From Streptomyces sp. A0958 (GTDB lineage Bacteria; Actinomycetota; Actinomycetes; Streptomycetales; Streptomycetaceae), in the NCBI RefSeq assembly GCF_004795035.1, contig NZ_SSBK01000017.1, forward strand, positions 62,001 through 126,000: a DNA stretch of 64,000 nucleotides. The letters run 5' to 3'. Below the pieces are notes generated by a model, which saw only the letters and a list, made by a program, of their open reading frames with translations, was not told the DNA's origin and made no database searches. Shown here in pieces: positions 57,865 through 64,000 of the stretch. Within the stretch, counting starts at the first letter, position 1. Each line of letters starts with the position of its first letter. Both the position numbers and the translations under genes were made by a program.

Positions 57865-58746
57865 TCAGGCATTGTCGCGGATGCCCGCGAAGAGGTCGCT
57901 CTCGGGGAGGGAGGTATCGACGAGAGACTTCGCCAGCTCGTACTCCTCGGTCGGCCAGACCTCCTGCTGGATGTCCATCGGAACGCGGAACCAGCCGCCC
58001 TCCGGGTCGATCTGCGTCGCGTGCGCGATCAGCGCCTTGTCGCGGATCTCGAAGAAGTCCGCGCACGGAACATGCGTGGTCAGCGTGCGTTCGGCGCGCT
58101 CGAACGACTTCCAGCGCTCCAGCCAGTCCCCGTACGGGGACTCCAGGCCGCGGGCCAGCAGCGCCTCGTGCAGGGCGACCGTGCGCGGCCGGTTGAAGCC
58201 CTGGTTGTAGTAGAGCTTCTGCGGCGTCCAGGCCGGGCCGAACTCCGCCTCGGGGAACTTCTCGGTGTCCGCGGCGCCCTCGAAGGCGATCATCGAGATG
58301 GTGTGGGTCATGATGTGGTCGGGGTGCGGGTAGCCCCCGTTCTCGTCGTACGTGGTGATGACCTGCGGCCGGAAAGCGCGGATCTTCGCGACGAGGCGGC
58401 CCGCCGCGACGGTCTCGTCCTCCAGCGCGAAGCAGCCCTCGGGCAGCGGCGGCAGCGGGTCGCCCTCGGGCAGCCCCGAGTCGACGAAGCCGAGCCACTC
58501 CTGCTTGACGCCCAGGATCGCCCGGGCCTCGTCCATCTCCTTCTTGCGCACCTCGTGGATGTTCTCCTCGATGTACGCGTCGCCCTGGAGTTTCGGGTTG
58601 AGGATGGAGCCGCGCTCGCCTCCCGTGCAGGTCACGACCAGCACGTCCACCCCCTCGGACACATACTTGGCCATGGTGGCCGCGCCCTTGCTCGACTCGT
58701 CGTCGGGGTGAGCGTGTACGGCCATCAGTCGAAGCTGCTCAGTCAA
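57865..58746 (-). CDS. mca: Mycothiol S-conjugate amidase
   Basis: 293 residues from TTG 58746 (GAGGATCG upstream). Zinc hydrolase of the LmbE/PIG-L fold: MAVHAHPDDESSKGAA gives His, Asp, Asp ligands and HPDHIMTH the third metal site. Cleaves mycothiol S-conjugates to mercapturic acids and GlcN-inositol, detoxifying alkylating agents and antibiotics; an actinobacterial marker. The following small membrane gene overlaps its 3' end. Divergent from the DUF4307 gene. Confidence 0.95.
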   Translation of the reverse strand: MTEQLRLMAVHAHPDDESSKGAATMAKYVSEGVDVLVVTCTGGERGSILNPKLQGDAYIEENIHEVRKKEMDEARAILGVKQEWLGFVDSGLPEGDPLPPLPEGCFALEDETVAAGRLVAKIRAFRPQVITTYDENGGYPHPDHIMTHTISMIAFEGAADTEKFPEAEFGPAWTPQKLYYNQGFNRPRTVALHEALLARGLESPYGDWLERWKSFERAERTLTTHVPCADFFEIRDKALIAHATQIDPEGGWFRVPMDIQQEVWPTEEYELAKSLVDTSLPESDLFAGIRDNA

Positions 58747-58843
58747 GACTCGATCCTCAGTGATTGGTCGCGAAGTGCAACTTCTATAGTGACCGAACCG
58801 GGGGGTGGAAAATTCCTCGATCCCCGGTACGGGAGGGACGATC

Positions 58844-59260
58844 ATGACGGCGGTGCGCGAGGCGCTTCCCGAGAACCGCTACGGCCGCTCGGCGGACCAG
58901 CGCGCGGACCGCAAACTCAAGATCATCGGCGCGGTGCTCGGCGTCGTGCTGCTGGGCGTGATCGGCTGGATCGGTTACGGCTACGTGGCCGGAAAGGGCC
59001 TCAGCGCCGAGCTGATCAAGTTCAAGGTGGTCTCGGACGAGAGGGTCGAGGTGCACCTGGAGGTGCGCAAGGACCGGGACGCCCAGGGCTACTGCACGCT
59101 GCGCGCGCTGCGCGAGGACAGCGGCGAGGTCGCCCGCAAGGACTTCCGTTTCGACGACGACAGCAGCCGGATCGACCGCATCCTGACCCTGCGTACGACG
59201 TCCCGGGCGACCGCCGTGGAGCTCATCGGCTGCACGGACGACGACGGAACGCCGCGTTGA
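58844..59260 (+). CDS. DUF4307 membrane protein
   Basis: 138 residues. Cytoplasmic lead PENRYGRSADQRADRKLK, one membrane segment (IIGAVLGVVLLGVIGWIGYGYV) and an exported Ig-like domain with Cys in QGYCTLRALRED and IGCTDDDG that should pair. Typical neighbour of mca in Streptomyces and mycobacteria. GGGAGGGA precedes ATG. Confidence 0.9.
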   Translation: MTAVREALPENRYGRSADQRADRKLKIIGAVLGVVLLGVIGWIGYGYVAGKGLSAELIKFKVVSDERVEVHLEVRKDRDAQGYCTLRALREDSGEVARKDFRFDDDSSRIDRILTLRTTSRATAVELIGCTDDDGTPR

Positions 59261-59444
59261 CCGCAGCACGCCCGTCGTAACCTCACTTAACAGGCGCTGA
59301 CCTGCGCTTTCCTCGGTCGGGCCGTTAACCTTCTCCCCCTTTTCCCGGTGAATTGTTAGGCTCGTGGTTTCGCCCACCCGTAGGAGCGCATGCTTCCCGG
59401 GTAGGGCGTTGCTTTGTATTCCCAGTACCGACGAGGAGCACCCT

Positions 59445-59942
59445 GTGACCCAGACCAGCGAAAACGTCACCTGGCTCACGCAGGAGGCGTACAACCAGCT
59501 CAAGGCCGAGCTGGAGCACCTGTCTGGTCCCGCGCGCACGGAGATCGCCGTCAAGATCGCGGCGGCCCGTGAGGAGGGGGACCTGCGCGAGAACGGCGGG
59601 TACCACGCGGCCAAGGAGGAGCAGGGCAAGATGGAGCTCCGGGTGCGCCAGCTGACCCAGCTCCTCGAACACGCGAAGGTCGGCGAGCCGCCGGCCGACG
59701 ACGGCGTGGTCGAGCCCGGCATGGTCGTGACGATCGCCTTCGACGGCGATGACGACGACACGATGACCTTCCTCCTGGCCTCCCGCGAATACGCCAGCGG
59801 AAACATCGAGACGTACTCGCCGCAGTCGCCGCTCGGCACCGGCGTGAACGGCAAGAAGATGGGCGAGAGCGCCGACTACGAGCTGCCGAACGGCAAGACC
59901 GCCACAGTGAAGATCCTGTCGGCGAAGCCGTACACCGGCTGA
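59445..59942 (+). CDS. greA: Transcription elongation factor GreA
   Basis: 165 residues from GTG 59445 with GAGGAG 8 nt upstream. N-terminal coiled coil LTQEAYNQLKAELEHLSG...RTEIAVKIAAAREEGDLRENGGYHAAKEEQG with the tip acidic residues (Asp and Glu of EGDLREN) that stimulate RNA cleavage in backtracked polymerase; C-terminal FKBP-like domain VVEPGMVVTIAFDGDDDD to GKTATVKIL. Alone on its transcript, ended by the palindrome at 59961-60006. Confidence 0.97.
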   Translation: MTQTSENVTWLTQEAYNQLKAELEHLSGPARTEIAVKIAAAREEGDLRENGGYHAAKEEQGKMELRVRQLTQLLEHAKVGEPPADDGVVEPGMVVTIAFDGDDDDTMTFLLASREYASGNIETYSPQSPLGTGVNGKKMGESADYELPNGKTATVKILSAKPYTG

Positions 59943-59960
59943 TCACCAGCTGATCACTGG

Positions 59961-60006
59961 CGCAGCGAGAAGCCCCGGCCACCGGTGGCCGGGGCTTCTC
60001 GCTGCG
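59961..60006. terminator. 46-bp perfect palindrome, bidirectional terminator
   Basis: CGCAGCGAGAAGCCCCGGCCACC followed directly by its exact reverse complement, 19 bp after the greA stop and 24 bp before the stop of the convergent ABC permease gene. A 21-bp or longer stem with minimal loop. Confidence 0.9.
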
Positions 60007-60029
60007 CCGGGGCCGGTGCTTCTCCCCGC

Positions 60030-60884
60030 TCAGACCGCCGAGCGGTACTTGCGGACCGCGAGGGTCCGGAAGACCACCAGGATCAGCACGGACCACACGA
60101 CCGAGGCGATGATCGGGTGCTGCATGGGCCAGGCGTCGGGTGTCACGAAGCCCTCCGGCAGGTTCCCGAAGAGGACGCGGCAGGCCTGCACGGTGGCGCT
60201 GAACGGGTTCCACTCGGCGATGTGGCGCAGGAACGCCGGCATCTGGTTGGCGTCGACGAAGGCGTTCGAGATGAACGTGAGCGGGAAGAGCCAGATCAGC
60301 CCGCCGGACGTGGCCGCCTCCGGGGTGCGGACCGAGAGGCCGATCAGCGCCCCGATCCAGGAGAACGCGTAGCCGAGCAGGAGCAGCAGCAGGAAGCCGA
60401 GGAGCACCTTGCCGATGTTCTCGTGGGTGCGCCAGCCGACGATCAGTGCGACGCCCGCGAGGACGACGAGCGTGAGCGCGGTCTGTACGAGGTCGGCGAG
60501 GGTGCGTCCGGTCAGGACGGCGCCCCGGGTCATGGGCAGGGACCGGAAGCGGTCGATCAGCCCCTTGTGCATGTCGTCGGCGATGCCCGCCCCGGCGCCG
60601 GCCGTGGCGAAGGTGACGGTCTGGGCGAAGATGCCGGCCATCAGGAACTCCCTGTAGGCCTGGGGCGAGATCGTGCCGCCGACCTTGATGGAGCCGCCGA
60701 AGACGTACGTGAACAGCACCACGAACATGATCGGCTGGATCAGCCCGAAGATGACCATCTCGGGAATCCGGGTCATGCGGATCAGGTTGCGGCGGGCGAT
60801 GACCAGCGAGTCGCGTACGGACTGGCCGATGCCGCCGCCGGAGCGTGCGGCCGGGGCCGCGCTCGTCTCGGTGAGGGCGCTCAC
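60030..60884 (-). CDS. ABC-2 type permease (DrrB-like)
   Basis: 284 residues, six membrane segments starting at about residue 45. ABC-2 features: IFGLIQPIMFVVLFTYVFGGSI, MAGIFAQTVTFATAGAGAGIADDMHKGLIDRFRSLPM and NPFSATVQACRVLF. Overlaps the ATPase gene by 4 bp. Forms an exporter with it, of the daunorubicin-resistance type; substrate unknown. Confidence 0.93.
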   Translation of the reverse strand: MSALTETSAAPAARSGGGIGQSVRDSLVIARRNLIRMTRIPEMVIFGLIQPIMFVVLFTYVFGGSIKVGGTISPQAYREFLMAGIFAQTVTFATAGAGAGIADDMHKGLIDRFRSLPMTRGAVLTGRTLADLVQTALTLVVLAGVALIVGWRTHENIGKVLLGFLLLLLLGYAFSWIGALIGLSVRTPEAATSGGLIWLFPLTFISNAFVDANQMPAFLRHIAEWNPFSATVQACRVLFGNLPEGFVTPDAWPMQHPIIASVVWSVLILVVFRTLAVRKYRSAV

Positions 60885-61906
60885 TTCTCTGCCTCCGTCC
60901 GGGCGCCGGCGGGCCGCTCGGCCGCGTCGCCCTCGCCGTTCTCACCGTTGTCGTCGTTCTTCTGCTGTTCGGCGGCGTGGCCGGTGAGGGAGACGAACAC
61001 GTCGTCGAGGGTGGGGCGGCGCAGTCCGATGTCGTCGATCTCCACGCCCTGGCCGTCGAGTTCTCGGATGACCTCGGCGAGGAGCTTGGCGCCGCCGTCG
61101 ACCGGGACGGTCAGTTTGCGCATGTGCGGGAGGACGGCGGTCCCGCCCTTGCCGAGGCGGGTGAGGACGGCGCGGGCCGGTTCGATCTGTTCGGGCCGGT
61201 GCACGACGACCTCGACGCGCTCGCCGCCGGTGCGGGCCTTGAGCTGGTCCGAGGTGCCCCGGGCGATGACCAGGCCGTGGTCGATCACGCAGATGTCGTG
61301 GGCGAGGCGGTCCGCCTCCTCCAGGTACTGCGTGGTCAGCAGCAGCGTCGTACCGCCGGCGACCAGCTCCTCGATGACCTCCCAGAGCTGCTGCCGGTTG
61401 CGCGGGTCGAGGCCGGTGGTCGGCTCGTCCATGAACATGACCGGCGGGGAGACCACGAGGGCGGCGGCGAGGTCGAGGCGGCGGCGCATGCCGCCGGAGT
61501 ACGTCCTGGCGGGGCGGTCGGCCGCGTCGGCCAGGTTGAACCGCTCCAGCAGCTCCCCCGCCCGGGCCTTCGCCGCGCGCCCGCTCATCTGGTAGAGCTG
61601 GCCGACCATCCGGAGGTTCTCGCGGCCGGTCAGGTATTCGTCGACGGCGGCGAACTGGCCGGAGAGCCCGATCGAGCGCCGTACCTCGTTCGGGTTCTTC
61701 ACCACGTCGATGCCCGCGACGAAGGCGCTGCCGCTGTCGGGCTTGAGCAGCGTCGTCAGGACGCGTACGGCGGTCGTCTTGCCGGCCCCGTTGGGGCCCA
61801 GGAGTCCGAGGACGGTGCCTTCCGGCACGTCCAGGTCGACGCCGCCGAGTGCTCGTACGTCTCCGAAGGCCTTCACGAGCCCTTCGGCGTGGATGGCGCC
61901 TGGCAT
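60881..61906 (-). CDS. ABC transporter ATP-binding protein (DrrA-like)
   Basis: 341 residues. Walker A GPNGAGKTT, Q loop GLSGQFAAVDEYLTGRENL, signature YSGGMRRRLDLA, Walker B MFMDEPTTGLD, His loop; the C-terminal DrrA accessory domain (RRPTLDDVFVSLTGHAAEQ) and a Lys/Asn/Glu-rich tail are present. First gene of the two-gene exporter unit. A TATCGCGATA palindrome 120 bp upstream may bind its regulator. Confidence 0.94.
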   Translation of the reverse strand: MPGAIHAEGLVKAFGDVRALGGVDLDVPEGTVLGLLGPNGAGKTTAVRVLTTLLKPDSGSAFVAGIDVVKNPNEVRRSIGLSGQFAAVDEYLTGRENLRMVGQLYQMSGRAAKARAGELLERFNLADAADRPARTYSGGMRRRLDLAAALVVSPPVMFMDEPTTGLDPRNRQQLWEVIEELVAGGTTLLLTTQYLEEADRLAHDICVIDHGLVIARGTSDQLKARTGGERVEVVVHRPEQIEPARAVLTRLGKGGTAVLPHMRKLTVPVDGGAKLLAEVIRELDGQGVEIDDIGLRRPTLDDVFVSLTGHAAEQQKNDDNGENGEGDAAERPAGARTEAEK

Positions 61907-62025
61907 AAGGGGTTCCCCCAGTGCGTTCGGGTGACTGCCTCACAGATCCTAGGTTTGCCCGTGGTGCCGCGCCCGGTGAACGCGCAAGCCGAAACGCGCG
62001 TCCGCCGGTCCCGGGCGCACGCACC

Positions 62026-62046
62026 GTATCGCGATACATCGCGACC
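62026..62046. promoter_or_regulatory. Palindrome upstream of the DrrAB-type operon
   Basis: GTATCGCGATAC (62026-62037) is a perfect 12-bp palindrome, and CATCGCGAC (62038-62046) repeats its core. PadR-type repressors of similar exporters bind TATCGCGATA-like sites, but no regulator gene is adjacent. The rest of the 61907-62078 gap shows nothing clear. Confidence 0.45.
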
Positions 62047-62078
62047 TACAAGCGTTCGGCTCGTACGGTCGCGAGCGG

Positions 62079-63308
62079 TCACTCCATCACCCGGTAGCCC
62101 GCCTCGCGCAGCGCCGCCTTCACGTCCTCGCAGTGCTCGGGGCCCTTGGTCTCCAGGTGCAGCTCCACCTCCGCCTCGGTGAGGCCGAGCCGGGGGTCGG
62201 TACGGGCGTGGCTCACGTCCAGGACGTTGGCGTCGGCCACCGAGAGCACGCCCAGCAGGGTCGCCAGCGCGCCGGGGCGGTCCGTCAGCCGCAGCCGCAG
62301 GCTCAGATAGCGGCCGGCCGCCGCCATGCCGTGGGTCAGGATGCGCTGCATCAGCAGCGGGTCCACGTTGCCGCCGGAGAGCAGCGCCACCACCGGCCCG
62401 TGGAACGACTTCGGGTCGCTGAGCAGGGCGGCCACCGGGCTCGCCCCGGCCGGTTCGACCACCATCTTGGCCCGCTCCAGGCAGAGCAGCAGGGCACTGG
62501 ACAGCTCGTCCTCGGAGACCGTACGCACCTCGTCCACCAGGTCCTGGACCAGGCCGAACGGCACATCGCCGGGGCGCCCGACCTTGATGCCGTCCGCCAT
62601 CGTCTGGAGCGAGCCGATCGAGACGGGGTGGCCGGCGGCCAGCGACGGCGGGTAGCAGGCGGCGCCGGCCGCCTGCACGCCGACGATCCGCACGTCGGGC
62701 CGGACCGCCTTGACCGCGACCGCGATCCCGGCCGCGAGCCCGCCGCCGCCGATCCCGACGACGATCGTGCGGACCTCGGGGCACTGCTCCAGGATCTCCA
62801 GGCCCACCGTGCCCTGCCCGGCGATGATGTCGGCGTGGTCGAAGGGGTGGATGAAGACCGCGCCCGTCTCGCGGGCGTACTCCTGCGCGGCGGCCAGGGT
62901 CTCGTCCACGACGGTGCCGTGCAGCCGCACCCGGGCCCCGTACTCGCGGGTCGCGGCGACCTTCGGCAGCGGCGCCCCGACCGGCATGAAGACCGTGGAG
63001 CGTACGCCGAGGAGCGCAGACGCGAGCGCGACACCCTGCGCATGGTTTCCGGCACTGGCGGCCACGACGCCGGCGGCGCGTTCGACCGGTGTCAGACCGG
63101 AGATGCGTACGTAGGCGCCCCGCAGTTTGAACGAACCGGTCCGCTGCAGGTTCTCGCACTTGAACAGGACCGGCGCGCCCACCAGCGCGCTCAGATGGCG
63201 GCTGCCCTCCAGCGGGGTGACCTTGGAGACCCCGGAGAGCATCTTCTGCGCCCCCCGCACATCGTCGAGGATCAGCGGGGGAAAGCGGCCGGGCGACGGG
63301 AAGTTCAT
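62079..63308 (-). CDS. ilvA: Threonine ammonia-lyase with ACT domain
   Basis: 409 residues. Fold-type II PLP enzyme: PLP Lys in NLQRTGSFKLRGAY, SAGNHAQGVA, and GGGGLAAGIA phosphate-binding loop. The C-terminal ACT domain (LSLRLRLTDRPGALATLLGVL...LHLETKGPEHCEDVKAALREAGY) should bind isoleucine or valine. Makes 2-oxobutanoate from threonine for isoleucine synthesis or catabolism; one ACT domain resembles the TdcB/short biosynthetic form. Divergent from the MarR gene. Confidence 0.94.
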   Translation of the reverse strand: MNFPSPGRFPPLILDDVRGAQKMLSGVSKVTPLEGSRHLSALVGAPVLFKCENLQRTGSFKLRGAYVRISGLTPVERAAGVVAASAGNHAQGVALASALLGVRSTVFMPVGAPLPKVAATREYGARVRLHGTVVDETLAAAQEYARETGAVFIHPFDHADIIAGQGTVGLEILEQCPEVRTIVVGIGGGGLAAGIAVAVKAVRPDVRIVGVQAAGAACYPPSLAAGHPVSIGSLQTMADGIKVGRPGDVPFGLVQDLVDEVRTVSEDELSSALLLCLERAKMVVEPAGASPVAALLSDPKSFHGPVVALLSGGNVDPLLMQRILTHGMAAAGRYLSLRLRLTDRPGALATLLGVLSVADANVLDVSHARTDPRLGLTEAEVELHLETKGPEHCEDVKAALREAGYRVME

Positions 63309-63464
63309 ACCGTAAGTCTTGCAGCTGAACGGGGCCCCGGCCGTCGCTTACGAGGCCGTCCTGCGCCGATGTCCGCAGGTTTGTGCAGCGCTGGTACGCG
63401 TTGCCCCGGGGCCGCGTACTCTGTCCCCCACCCATCCGACACCGCACGAAGAGAGCCCCCGGCC

Positions 63465-63995
63465 ATGCCCCCTCAGGACATGACGACTGCCTCGTCTCCT
63501 TCCGGGGGCGCAGCCCCGGAAAACCCGGGTTCCGACCACGTTCTCGACACCCTTCAGCACCAGGTGGCCGTATTCGCCCGCCGAGCCGAACAGACCCGCC
63601 TCGGCGGGGTGGGCCAGGTGCGCAACTCCATGGACCGGGCGGCGTACCTGCTGCTGAACCGGCTGGACCTGGAAGGGCCGATGGGCGTCAAGGCGCTGGC
63701 CGCCGGGATGGGGATCGACTCGTCCACCGTGACCCGGCAGGTCGCGCCGCTGGTGGACACCGGCCTGGTGAAGCGGACCTCGCATCCGGAGGACGGCCGC
63801 GCGGTCGTCCTCCAGCTCTCCCCGCGCGGCCACGCCCGGCTGGACGAGGTCCGGGCGTCGCGGCGGGAGTTGATGACGCAGGTGACCAACGGGTGGAGCG
63901 AGGAGGAGCGGGACACGTTCTGCGCGCTGCTCACCCGGTTCAACGCCGCGCTGGCGGCACGCCAGTCCGCGCACCAGACGGCCCAGTCGGGCTGA
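63465..63995 (+). CDS. MarR family transcriptional regulator
   Basis: 176 residues. Winged helix: MGVKALAAGMGIDSSTVTRQVAPLVDTGLVKRTSHPEDGRAVVLQLSPRG (about residues 65-115), flanked by helices for dimerisation. The N-terminal 25 residues are Pro/Gly/Ser-rich; bases 63493-63515 there (CCGGGGGCGCAGCCCCGG) look like an interspersed-repeat half. ATG 63465 used; ATG 63480 possible. The stop is 5 bp from the window edge. Confidence 0.9.
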   Translation: MPPQDMTTASSPSGGAAPENPGSDHVLDTLQHQVAVFARRAEQTRLGGVGQVRNSMDRAAYLLLNRLDLEGPMGVKALAAGMGIDSSTVTRQVAPLVDTGLVKRTSHPEDGRAVVLQLSPRGHARLDEVRASRRELMTQVTNGWSEEERDTFCALLTRFNAALAARQSAHQTAQSG

Positions 63996-64000
63996 GCCAC

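Overview
The window reads as chromosomal DNA of a Streptomyces or a very close relative. G+C is very high with strong GC3 bias, GTG and TTG starts are common, and purine-rich Shine-Dalgarno sites sit 5-11 nt before most starts. Several gene families are actinomycete hallmarks: mycothiol conjugate amidase Mca, DUF4307, CGNR zinc fingers, DUF397/XRE pairs, a DasR-type operator and FG-GAP secreted proteins. All family assignments come from motifs and protein resemblance read by eye; no database search was possible.

Layout. 0-16.8 kb is mixed housekeeping and conserved hypothetical genes: the 5' end of a secreted, probably lytic-transglycosylase gene behind a structured leader, a PIN-PhoH ATPase, cis-prenyl transferase UppS, an aldo/keto reductase, a lipoprotein, a methyltransferase, a 19-bp tandem-repeat array, an HPP membrane protein, a CGNR regulator, a stand-alone prepilin peptidase, a DUF192 protein, a membrane protein followed in frame by a pilin-like segment, DinB and YihY proteins, a remnant of an XRE/DUF397 pair, and an ABC-F protein behind a strongly structured leader. 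16.9-28.5 kb holds an FG-GAP secreted protein, then a small minus-strand operon (Flp-like pilin, TadG-like protein, lipoprotein, OmpA-domain protein), a LuxR-type regulator and the main Tad pilus operon (zinc-ribbon protein, CpaB, CpaE-like ATPase, two TadE-like pseudopilins, TadA, TadB, TadC).

28.7-33.3 kb carries a secreted GH18 chitinase with a DasR-like operator over its promoter and a transmembrane Ser/Thr kinase. 33.3-38.7 kb is a divergent D-amino-acid / N-acyl-D-amino-acid utilisation locus: RidA, IclR regulator and PfkB kinase on one side, PLP D-amino-acid deaminase/aldolase and D-aminoacylase on the other, around one palindromic operator region. 38.7-54.8 kb has DUF1206, a secreted trypsin-like protease, a CPBP protease/histidine kinase/response regulator trio with overlapping ends, arylamine N-acetyltransferase, an alanine-type aminotransferase, GTP-dependent PEP carboxykinase, a PAQR/hemolysin III protein behind a perfect palindrome, an MFS exporter with its TetR regulator, and a YyaL-type thioredoxin-domain protein.

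54.7-57.4 kb is an accessory island (Uma2 nuclease, truncated IS5-type transposase, RHH/PIN toxin-antitoxin pair) bracketed by a 57-bp perfect direct repeat copied from the YyaL-type gene. 57.6-64 kb returns to conserved core genes: mca, DUF4307, greA, a DrrAB-type ABC exporter, threonine ammonia-lyase with an ACT domain, and a MarR regulator.

The most distinctive material is (i) the two-part Tad pilus region, in which a Flp-like pilin is coupled to a lipoprotein and an OmpA-domain protein in a monoderm, with the prepilin peptidase and a third pilin-like segment about 10 kb away; (ii) the ABC-F leader; and (iii) the repeat-bracketed toxin-antitoxin island.
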